DNA of 64,000 nucleotides, from assembly GCA_964403075.1 (NCBI GenBank), contig CAYOEV010000001.1, positions 124,001 to 188,000 on the forward strand, given 5' to 3'. The notes under the pieces were generated by a model. That model ran no database searches. It was given only the letters and a program-made list of their open reading frames with translations, and had not been told where the DNA came from. Source of the stretch: CAYOEV01 sp964403075 (GTDB lineage: Bacteria > Bacteroidota > Bacteroidia > Cytophagales > Cyclobacteriaceae). Position 1 is the first letter of the stretch; every line of letters starts with the position of its first letter. Position numbers and translations under genes: made by a program. Positions 17,471 through 25,044 of the stretch are shown here, one piece after another.

Positions 17471-17993
17471 GTTCAATATTCGTTATTTCCTTTCTTTTAT
17501 GTGCTGGTTGCCCTTGCTATTTGTCACTGCTCAGACCTATAACAACACAGCGGAACCAACCATCATTGAATTAAAACAAAAAAAACTGTCTGGGTATGCT
17601 ACCCTCTTCGATTTTCCCGAAAAAGAAGTGAAAAGAAGCTGGTGGAAATTTGCTCAGCGCTTCGGACATACCCGCGACCAACGCACCCATTATGAAGTGG
17701 TGATACCAGGAAATACCGACAATCATGCGCTCACTGTAGCCGCCACCTTCACTGATTTGGACGGAAAAACCAAATTTAGTCTTGCACTTCAGGCTGTGGA
17801 ATCGGGAAATCTTGAAGACAAATATGATACGCAGTGCAAAGACCTGTTAATGGCATTTAAACGTTGGCATTACCTGAATACACTTCAAAGACAACTCGAC
17901 ACACTCGAAAAGCAAATGCAAAACCAGGAAATATCTGTAAGCGCATATGATTCCGTGAGGTCCAGCATTCTGGAACAGATTAAAAAGATATGA
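17469..17993 (+). CDS. Secreted protein of unknown function
   Basis: I do not recognise this 174-residue protein. A signal peptide is clear (MFNIRYFLSFMCWLPLLFVTAQ, cleavage after TAQ, residue 22). The mature part is basic in its first half (KEVKRSWWKFAQRFGH) and ends in a long helical, probably coiled segment (residues about 130-174). The start at 17469 is chosen because it begins the signal peptide; the reading frame continues upstream only as the reverse of the oxidoreductase gene. The gene stands alone: divergent from the oxidoreductase with overlapping start codons, and convergent with the TonB receptor. Confidence 0.75.
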   Translation: MFNIRYFLSFMCWLPLLFVTAQTYNNTAEPTIIELKQKKLSGYATLFDFPEKEVKRSWWKFAQRFGHTRDQRTHYEVVIPGNTDNHALTVAATFTDLDGKTKFSLALQAVESGNLEDKYDTQCKDLLMAFKRWHYLNTLQRQLDTLEKQMQNQEISVSAYDSVRSSILEQIKKI

Positions 17994-18060
17994 TCGCTCA
18001 GATCTGCTTCTTGCCACCCCAATGCCTCATTGCGATACTTCCATTGAGATGAAAATAAAA

Positions 18061-18087
18061 CACCCGGAGCATAATAATCTCCGGGTG
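18061..18087 (-). terminator. Terminator of the TonB receptor gene
   Basis: CACCCGGAG (18061-18069) pairs with CTCCGGGTG (18079-18087) around a nine-base loop. Read on the minus strand the stem is followed by TTTTATTTT, so it terminates transcripts leaving the receptor gene that ends at 18111. The plus strand has no T run. Confidence 0.85.
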
Positions 18088-18110
18088 CTGTACCACAAAT
18101 AGGCAAATCT

Positions 18111-21008
18111 CTAATTCAAGGCATAATTGATGCCAAACCCAAATGACCTTCGAGGGCCGAAACGGTTGAAAAGCTGATCTTCCGCATTGAACCCGGTATA
18201 AAACTCTTCCCTAACATCATCCAGAATGTTGGTAACAGAAAAGTTAAGCGTGACCCTTTGTTCTTTACCTAAAGTTTTATTGGCATTGAAATTTAAACTG
18301 TGAAAAGGCTCAGAGAAAACGTCAGGCGTTAGACCCCCTCCAACGATGGTAAGTGTTGGGCCTTTTACGTTGTAGAAGAAGCCTGCATCAAAATTGGCTG
18401 TGGAATTCTGATAAGAGAATCCCGCATTGATCACATATGGCGCCTGGCCTCCCATTTCCCTTTCACGATCAATGGTCTCTCCATCTTTTTCAAAAACCTT
18501 TCGCGCATCGAACTCTACGTCAGTCATGGTAATTATCGATTCCACAAAGGTGACATTGGTGCTAAATGTAACATTGTCCAGCCCCGTAGTGATAAAGCCA
18601 AGATTCTTTCGAACTTCCAGTTCCACACCATAAAGCTCTCCGTCTCCCACATTTCTGGATTGAAACTGAAGACCGGTTTGTGACACGGGTAGCCTCACCA
18701 ACTCTATAGGCTTGTCAAAAGTTTTGTAAAATGCACTCACTGAAAAGAGTTGTTCTCCTTTTCCAAACAACTCCCATCGGAGATCGAAATTTTCAATCCT
18801 CGTCTCTGAGAGATTGCCATCCCAGGATATTGTACCATCCGCGTCTTCCACGACCGACAACGAACCAATAAAAGTCCGGTTGGTGATGGGATCGAGAATC
18901 TGGGCAAACGATAATTCTTTAAAGGACGGCCGAGAGATAGTTCTTGAATAGGAGGCCCTAATATTCTGCTTCTCACCTAAAGCATAAATCGCATTTACAG
19001 ACGGAAACAAGTCTACCGCATCCAATACTTCCTCATTATCCAAATTTCGTCCGGTTCCTGTGGTGGCAAAGTCTACATCCCTTCCCGTATGGCGCTGAGT
19101 ATATTGCTCCACCCTCAGGCCCACAATTGTTTTTAGTTTGGGAAGCGGATTGAATTCATTGGACACGTAACCCGCCAGGGTGGTGGAATTTGCGGCATAT
19201 TCATTTGTATTGGGAAAAGAATTACCCGATTGGTAATAGTACACACCGTCAGGATAAATATTCTCTGGAATCAGCACCTCGTTAGGATCACCGGAAAGCA
19301 GGGGAGCGGCGCCAAATCGTTGCAAATCAAAAAACAAGATGCTGTAGTCCCTGTCCTTGTACACATAGTTTACACCAAATTTAAACTTGGCATCCTCACC
19401 AAACAATTCGTACCTGTTGATGACATCCACCTTTCCTACCAAATTAATTTCATCCAACTCACGCCAGATCCTGCTGGGGTTTCCACCATTTCCCGGGTCA
19501 AACCTCGGATCGGCATTATTCAACGTAAAGGCAGTTCTCCGTATATCGGGGTCAGATAAGGTAGAGCGGGTTGGAGATAATCGCCAATTCAGTTCCCATT
19601 TATTGTCGCTCAGGTGGTGTTCACCATGCAACATTATATTCGTAATTCCCCTTTGATTGTAGGCCAGGTTGTAAGAGTCTGCAGTAAATCCGGATTTGCC
19701 GACCGCCTGTCCATTGTCATCGACGAAGAAGTTACCTGCCGCATTTTCCGCATTTTGTAGGTGCATGAGCGTCAAACGATATTTTGCTCTGCTTGTTTTA
19801 TAGGCCAATCCTCCCAAGCCTCCTAGCAACACATTTTGGGATCCAAGTCCTCCACTCTGAACCACCGCAGGAACCAACTCAAACTCGTTAGATCCGCCCG
19901 GTCGCTGGTATTCGCCATAAACCACATCATCGTAAAAAAGCCTTGAGCTTCTGTAAGTGCCCGAAAATATATAACCCAGCTGATTCCCGTTAGAAAGTGT
20001 ACGCTGATTGCCTAAAGTAAGACCAAATGAGTAGTCCATGAAGACCGACTCAGTGGCTCCTCCCAATGTCGGATTAAATTCTTTCACAAAAGAGTTGACC
20101 TCTTCGTCGCTGAAATCAGGGTTAATGGGTGTGGGTATGGAAGCGTTATCCGCTCCCTTCGGTAATTCACGTAGACCGTCGTCATAACCTAGCCAATCAG
20201 TGCTACCCACTTGCGGATTCAGAAAATCACCGTTAAAGTGCATGGATGGATTAAAGCTAATGCCAGCAGAGACTTCGGCAATTTTTTCTTCCGGAAAGTC
20301 CTTGGTTTCTATGTTTACCACGCCACCGGTAAAGTCTGCAGGTAATTCAGCCAGACTGGTTTTTAGTACGATCATGGTATTGATCAGGTTGGTTGGGAAG
20401 ATATCGATCTGAAGACTGTTACGATCCGGATCTAAGCCCGGAATATCTACCGAATTCAAAGTGGTCTTGGTATACCGATCTCCCAATCCGCGGACGTACA
20501 CATATTTACCTCCCTCTACAGACACACCTGTGACCCGCTTGATGGCTCCAGCTGCATCACTATCACCTATTCTCCTGAAGCTTTCTGATGAAATGCCATC
20601 TAGCAGGTTGGCTGACTTTCTTTTGACGGTAAGCAGGGCTACCTCAGTGGTTCTGATTACTTCTGCTGTAACCACTACCTCCTGCAACTGCTGCACATCT
20701 TCTTTAAGTCGTATGTTATTCAACAGCGCTACCTCTCCAGACTTCACTTCCAGGCCTTCTATGACCAACTTTTGGAAAGAAACAAAAGAGAATTCCAATG
20801 CATAGGTCCCGGGCTCCACATTTATCTGAAACTTTCCATCAAAATCTGTGATCGCACCGTTGGTGGTTCCTTTGATCGCGGCCGTAACCCCAAAAAGTGG
20901 CTCACCTGTCGCATCCTCGATTACGGTACCCCGGATGATGCCATCCTGGGCGTAGATAGAAAGAGATAAAAACAACAGTAATGATAAGGTGTAGATTTTT
21001 CTATTCAT
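18111..21008 (-). CDS. TonB-dependent outer-membrane receptor with carboxypeptidase-like regulatory domain
   Basis: The protein imports an unknown ligand across the outer membrane using TonB energy. A signal peptide (ending SIYAQ, about residue 21) is followed by a carboxypeptidase-regulatory-like domain (about 24-100, GIIRGTVIEDATGEPLFGV and FDGKFQINVEPGTY), a plug domain (about 120-240, RVTGVSVEGGKYVYVRGLGDRY) and a barrel to residue 965. The start at 21008 gives the signal peptide. The product is of the TonB-receptor type without SusD nearby; instead a probable surface lipoprotein is encoded upstream on the same strand. A long hairpin lies between the two genes. The substrate cannot be told from the sequence. 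Confidence 0.93.
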   Translation of the reverse strand: MNRKIYTLSLLLFLSLSIYAQDGIIRGTVIEDATGEPLFGVTAAIKGTTNGAITDFDGKFQINVEPGTYALEFSFVSFQKLVIEGLEVKSGEVALLNNIRLKEDVQQLQEVVVTAEVIRTTEVALLTVKRKSANLLDGISSESFRRIGDSDAAGAIKRVTGVSVEGGKYVYVRGLGDRYTKTTLNSVDIPGLDPDRNSLQIDIFPTNLINTMIVLKTSLAELPADFTGGVVNIETKDFPEEKIAEVSAGISFNPSMHFNGDFLNPQVGSTDWLGYDDGLRELPKGADNASIPTPINPDFSDEEVNSFVKEFNPTLGGATESVFMDYSFGLTLGNQRTLSNGNQLGYIFSGTYRSSRLFYDDVVYGEYQRPGGSNEFELVPAVVQSGGLGSQNVLLGGLGGLAYKTSRAKYRLTLMHLQNAENAAGNFFVDDNGQAVGKSGFTADSYNLAYNQRGITNIMLHGEHHLSDNKWELNWRLSPTRSTLSDPDIRRTAFTLNNADPRFDPGNGGNPSRIWRELDEINLVGKVDVINRYELFGEDAKFKFGVNYVYKDRDYSILFFDLQRFGAAPLLSGDPNEVLIPENIYPDGVYYYQSGNSFPNTNEYAANSTTLAGYVSNEFNPLPKLKTIVGLRVEQYTQRHTGRDVDFATTGTGRNLDNEEVLDAVDLFPSVNAIYALGEKQNIRASYSRTISRPSFKELSFAQILDPITNRTFIGSLSVVEDADGTISWDGNLSETRIENFDLRWELFGKGEQLFSVSAFYKTFDKPIELVRLPVSQTGLQFQSRNVGDGELYGVELEVRKNLGFITTGLDNVTFSTNVTFVESIITMTDVEFDARKVFEKDGETIDREREMGGQAPYVINAGFSYQNSTANFDAGFFYNVKGPTLTIVGGGLTPDVFSEPFHSLNFNANKTLGKEQRVTLNFSVTNILDDVREEFYTGFNAEDQLFNRFGPRRSFGFGINYALN

Positions 21009-21029
21009 GTCAGGAGGTTTTAATAGGTA

Positions 21030-21068
21030 AAAACAAACCCATTGGATAAAATCCAACGGGCTTGTTTT
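21030..21068 (-). terminator. Long stem-loop between lipoprotein and TonB receptor genes
   Basis: An 18-bp stem (21030-21047 with 21051-21068, loop of three bases) has only two G-T wobbles on the minus-strand RNA and ends in a T-rich tract there. It lies 20 bases after the lipoprotein stop and 21 bases before the receptor start, so it can terminate the lipoprotein transcript or act as partial terminator and mRNA stabiliser in a two-gene operon. Confidence 0.8.
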
Positions 21069-21088
21069 AATGATTAATAAATCTCAGA

Positions 21089-22717
21089 TCATTCAAATCC
21101 TATGGTACCAAGCGCTCCAGACTGGCTTGCCCATGTCCAAGAGAATTTAGTGATGTCGGCACCGACAGTTTGTTCATCTTTATCTACCCCAGTAACGTCA
21201 ACATAATATCCGCCGGTAGTTGGGAACAAGTCGTCAACCTCAACCGTAACACCAGTTACAGGATCTCCATCCGCATCTACAAATTCAGTAGGTACGGTAA
21301 CCTCAATGTCAGTGACTTCAAAAAGATCTTCTGCAAAAGTAATTCCATCATCATTAGGCGTAGGTATTTTCGCTGTTTGGCTAGACGCCGCATCAGAAAC
21401 TCCTCCAGTTGTACTGTTGCTGTAGCCTGTGAAATAAACACCTTCGAGTTTAACGTTAGTATCACCGTCGACGTCTATGGTTCTACCAGCAACGCCTACA
21501 TACACAGAACCATTGCTTAATGTGTGAAACTTTACTGGAGTCTCACCATACCAGGTTGGATCGTCACCTTCAGGACCGTCCAGTTCGAACACGCTACCAC
21601 CAGTATTGACTACCAGGAAGTTGTCGATGGTACCGAAGTAACCCTGGTCTGTATCCAAACCATCATCTGCACAGTTCCATGCCAATACATTGTTCACTAC
21701 GATATCACCACCGAATATCTCCAGACCATCATCCTGGTTGGCTACGATCTCGACGAAATCTACACTGGTTTCTTTGTTCAAGCCACCTAAAGTCAGACCA
21801 TTGATTTCATCACCAGAACCGATGTTGGTTCCACCATGACGAATCATCACGTAAGCCATGTCGCCTGCATCGTAAGCAGTCTCAGTACCTCCATACAATC
21901 CGTTGGCATCGTCTCCAGGGATTCCTTCGATTTGCACAGACGCAGCTGATGCGCTGATCACGGCATTTCCAAGTACAATCACGCCACCCCATAGGCCATT
22001 CACAGTAGGCTCCAGGTTAGGGCTTCCAAAATCTCCAGCAGCTACGTCGGTAGGAGTAATCTCATCCGCAACAGAAGTAAAAATGATAGGCGCAGTGGCC
22101 GTACCTACCACATCCATGGTAGATCCTCTAGCAAAAATAAGTGCAGTCGCATTGGCACCTCCACCGGCTTCACCCTTGATGATAGTTCCAGGTTCGATGG
22201 TAAGCGTGACCCCGTCGGCTACAATAATTCTGCCGCCTAGGCTATACACGTTGTCAGATGTCCAGGTAGCATCAGATGTAACGTCACTTGTCACAGATAC
22301 AAAACCAAATAAAGTGATGGTCAAATCGTGTAATACCACTTCAGTACCGCCAGCAGCGTCCGTCAATGTGAAAGTTACAGTGTTCAGTCCTTCGTTCAAC
22401 GAAGCAGTTGGGATAGCTAAATCTACTGTGGCAGAAGTTTCGCCCTCAGTGATTAAGTCAGACAAATCCAAAGTAGCACTCGTAGCTCCAGAAATAACCG
22501 CGTTAAAAGAAGCAAAGCCTTGTGCCGCTTCCAGAGTAACTCCAGGAACATTTAAAGTATCGCCTTGCTTGACAGAAGCAGAAGCCGGGATACCACTGAT
22601 ATTGATAGAAGAGTTGTTTGATCCTCCTCCACCATTATCATCATCACCACAAGAGGTGAAAAAAACCAGTCCGGTCAGGACCAGTCCTACAGTAAGTAAG
22701 TTTTTCATGATTTTCAT
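21089..22717 (-). CDS. Probable surface lipoprotein with beta-helix-like body, partner of the TonB receptor
   Basis: A lipobox (FFTSC, Cys at residue 23) is followed by Gly-Asp-Asp-Asp, similar to the acidic export tag that places Bacteroidota lipoproteins on the cell surface. Residues about 35-140 form an Ig-like segment; the rest is a long repeat-like beta structure with motifs such as GGRIIVADGVTLTIEPGTII and the later stretch AWNCADDGLDTDQGYFGTIDN, typical of right-handed beta helices. Asp and Gly are abundant, suggesting calcium binding. Members of this kind often sit beside TonB receptors, but I know of no proven function. Two in-frame ATGs (22717 and 22708) are possible starts. Confidence 0.82.
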   Translation of the reverse strand: MKIMKNLLTVGLVLTGLVFFTSCGDDDNGGGGSNNSSINISGIPASASVKQGDTLNVPGVTLEAAQGFASFNAVISGATSATLDLSDLITEGETSATVDLAIPTASLNEGLNTVTFTLTDAAGGTEVVLHDLTITLFGFVSVTSDVTSDATWTSDNVYSLGGRIIVADGVTLTIEPGTIIKGEAGGGANATALIFARGSTMDVVGTATAPIIFTSVADEITPTDVAAGDFGSPNLEPTVNGLWGGVIVLGNAVISASAASVQIEGIPGDDANGLYGGTETAYDAGDMAYVMIRHGGTNIGSGDEINGLTLGGLNKETSVDFVEIVANQDDGLEIFGGDIVVNNVLAWNCADDGLDTDQGYFGTIDNFLVVNTGGSVFELDGPEGDDPTWYGETPVKFHTLSNGSVYVGVAGRTIDVDGDTNVKLEGVYFTGYSNSTTGGVSDAASSQTAKIPTPNDDGITFAEDLFEVTDIEVTVPTEFVDADGDPVTGVTVEVDDLFPTTGGYYVDVTGVDKDEQTVGADITKFSWTWASQSGALGTIGFE

Positions 22718-22852
22718 TTAGTTTAAAACTTGATTTCAAATTTCAACTCAAAATTGAGGAGGATGGCCTCCCCGGGGCTTGGGAAAGCTGTTATCAAATC
22801 ATTAATCCTAGACTGAGACTGTTAGCAGAATTTTAACAGTGTTACCCAATTG

Positions 22853-23848
22853 TTATGCTGTTTTGCTGATTGCTACTTTTTTCAGCAGCGTGTCGATGAT
22901 GTCCAAAGTAGTGACATTGTCAGCCTCTGCCTCATAGTTGAGCAGCAAGCGGTGATTCATTACATCGGGAGCCACTGCCTTGATGTCCTCTGGCAAGACG
23001 TAATCACGCTGATCGATAAAGGCCACCGCCTTGGCTGCCCGGTTGAGGTTGATGGAAGCCCGGGGTGACGCGCCAAATTGTATGTATTGTGCCTCCTCTT
23101 TCATCCCATAACTCTGGGCATTCCGGGTGGCATATACCAATTCGATGATATATTTCTCAATAGACTCGGAAATCTTCACTTGATTGATTTCTTCACGAAT
23201 GGCAAAAATATCGGCTTTACTCAAAATGGTTTTTAAATGGACATCAAAAGACAAGTCTGCCATGCGCCGCATCACTTCCAGTTCTTCGGACTTGGAGGGA
23301 TAGTCGACGTGCACTTTGAACATGAATCGATCCATTTGCGCCTCAGGTAATGGATAGGTGCCTTCCTGGTCTACCGGATTTTGCGTAGCCAGGACTAAAA
23401 ATGGCCGGTCTAACTGAAAAGTCTCGTCACCAATGGACACCGTCTTTTCCTGCATGGCCTCTAACAGTGCAGACTGCACCTTCGCCGGGGACCTGTTGAC
23501 CTCATCTGCAAGAATGATATTGGCAAACACCGGTCCTTTCTTTACTTCAAACTCTGCCAGCTTCTGGTTATAAATCATCGTACCCACCAAATCAGACGGC
23601 AACAAATCCGGGGTGAACTGGATGCGACGAAAATCCAGATGCAGCACATCTGCCAGCGTATTTACCGTAAGTGTCTTGGCCAATCCAGGCACACCTTCCA
23701 GTAGGATGTGACCCTGTGTGAATAAACCAATCAACAGTCGATTGACCATATGGTCCTGACCCACCACCACGCGCGCCACTTCTCGGAGCACCTCCTGGAT
23801 TTTTTGTTGATGTTCTTGTATACGATCGGGAGTTTGTTGGTCTTCCAT
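22853..23848 (-). CDS. MoxR-family AAA ATPase
   Basis: MoxR proteins are AAA ATPases that act as chaperones, often for metal insertion or with von Willebrand-type partners. Walker A is GVPGLAKT (about residues 52-59), Walker B with its acidic pair is ILADEVNR (115-116), and the sensor region ATQNPVDQEGTYPLPEAQMDRF is a strong MoxR signature. The start at 23848 gives 331 residues; an ATG two codons upstream (23854) is also possible. The usual companions (DUF58 and vWA-domain genes) are not adjacent; the downstream gene is the lipoprotein and the upstream neighbour is DUF6702. It may therefore be an orphan. Confidence 0.93.
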   Translation of the reverse strand: MEDQQTPDRIQEHQQKIQEVLREVARVVVGQDHMVNRLLIGLFTQGHILLEGVPGLAKTLTVNTLADVLHLDFRRIQFTPDLLPSDLVGTMIYNQKLAEFEVKKGPVFANIILADEVNRSPAKVQSALLEAMQEKTVSIGDETFQLDRPFLVLATQNPVDQEGTYPLPEAQMDRFMFKVHVDYPSKSEELEVMRRMADLSFDVHLKTILSKADIFAIREEINQVKISESIEKYIIELVYATRNAQSYGMKEEAQYIQFGASPRASINLNRAAKAVAFIDQRDYVLPEDIKAVAPDVMNHRLLLNYEAEADNVTTLDIIDTLLKKVAISKTA

Positions 23849-23926
23849 GAGCATTGAACATTTCAATGAGTGCAAAAATACCCGCGCATCTGTAATGCAC
23901 AAGAAAAGTATGAGAAACGAAAGTGT

Positions 23927-24406
23927 CTACCAGGCAAACTGATAGTCACGTTGTGGAGCGCGCTGAAGAAATCGATCACTTTTCACACGACCCGAGCCTT
24001 TGAAATGGACAATATTCTCCTGATCATCGTAAATTTCAAATAAAACCACATTTCGTACCTGCACCTGATCGAAATGCTTCACTTTTTGTATTTCGTAGTA
24101 CATCCAAATAACCTGTTCTTCCAACTCATGTCCTATAAATTCTAAATCAGCCTCCCGCTGCCGTATTGATAGAGAAAAGCGCGATTTCAAATAACGATCT
24201 GCCAATGCTGCCCGCATTTCGGGGTCCATGCGCACGATATTCAAATGGGCATCGCCACTGTAGCGCTGAAGCGCTGCCTCGAAATCATCCAAAAAGATTC
24301 GGTACTCCACCTGAACCACCCGCTCGCCTGGCTTGAAATGGATATTACACACACTCACATGAAAAGGATGCCACCAAAAGCCTAAAAAAATTGCTGCAAA
24401 CCACAT
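23927..24406 (-). CDS. DUF6702 family protein
   Basis: The 159-residue protein begins with a short hydrophobic leader (MWFAAIFLGFWW) directly followed by HPFHVSVCNIHF, the typical opening of Bacteroidota DUF6702. The remainder alternates strands and helices (VQVEYRIFLDDFEAAL, VIWMYYEIQKVKHFDQVQVRNVVLFEIYDDQ). The function is unknown. In many Bacteroidota this family lies next to HupE/UreJ and an M1 peptidase, as here, where the HupE gene is divergent across 37 bp. A -7-like box (TATTTTTG on the minus strand at 24431-24424) could drive it with a leader of about 13 nt. The start at 24406 is chosen over a longer form for the leader peptide. Confidence 0.78.
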   Translation of the reverse strand: MWFAAIFLGFWWHPFHVSVCNIHFKPGERVVQVEYRIFLDDFEAALQRYSGDAHLNIVRMDPEMRAALADRYLKSRFSLSIRQREADLEFIGHELEEQVIWMYYEIQKVKHFDQVQVRNVVLFEIYDDQENIVHFKGSGRVKSDRFLQRAPQRDYQFAW

Positions 24407-24443
24407 AATATTGCCGTCAGGACCAAAAATATACAACTTAGGT

Positions 24444-25028
24444 ATGAATGATTTCTCCTTGTTTTTTCAAATGGGCTATGAGCACATTCTGGACAAGGAT
24501 GCCTACGATCACATGGCGTTTGTGGTTGTGTTGTGTGCCCGCTACCAACTGGAAGACTGGAAACGCGTGCTTATCCTGATCACTTCCTTTACCATCGGGC
24601 ATTCCATCACCCTCGCTTTAGCCACGCTGAAAATCTTCTCGGTAAACGTGCAACTTGTCGAATTCCTTATTCCGCTCACCATACTCATCACCGGCCTGGC
24701 CAATTTGTTCACAACTGAAAAGAGAACCAAAAAAAATAAAATCAACGGCCACTATTTATTGGCCCTTTTTTTTGGACTCATCCATGGGTTGGGATTTTCC
24801 AACTATCTGCAGGCCATTTTAGGAAAAGAAGCCAACATCTTATGGCCGTTATTTGCCTTTAACATAGGCTTAGAGGTGGGCCAAATAGTAATAGTTGTAA
24901 TTTTCCTGCTAACGGCCCTAGTTTTCGTTTCCATTTTCGGGGTGAGCAGGAAAGATTGGAAAATGGTGGTCTCTTCAATTATTATAGGGATTGCATTCAC
25001 CCTCACCATGAATGCCATTTATTGGTAA
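24444..25028 (+). CDS. HupE/UreJ family membrane protein
   Basis: A 194-residue integral membrane protein with about six helices. Family features are FTIGHSITLALATL near the N-terminus, GLIHGLGFSNYL in the middle and FNIGLEVGQIVIV later, including the conserved His residues of HupE/UreJ proteins, which are tied to nickel handling in urease and hydrogenase systems. No urease or hydrogenase gene is nearby, so the substrate here is uncertain. The start at 24444 is preferred over an upstream reading because it begins before the first helix. The M1 peptidase gene follows after 16 bp, suggesting an operon. Confidence 0.85.
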   Translation: MNDFSLFFQMGYEHILDKDAYDHMAFVVVLCARYQLEDWKRVLILITSFTIGHSITLALATLKIFSVNVQLVEFLIPLTILITGLANLFTTEKRTKKNKINGHYLLALFFGLIHGLGFSNYLQAILGKEANILWPLFAFNIGLEVGQIVIVVIFLLTALVFVSIFGVSRKDWKMVVSSIIIGIAFTLTMNAIYW

Positions 25029-25044
25029 TGAAAATTAAAAAAAT

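Noticed and set aside
21903..22721. 272-codon plus-strand frame opposite the beta-helix lipoprotein gene
   Set aside because: Composition is dominated by Pro, Ser, Val and Thr as expected from the reverse of a Gly/Asp/Thr-rich gene; no domain is recognised and the minus-strand gene has a lipobox and repeats.
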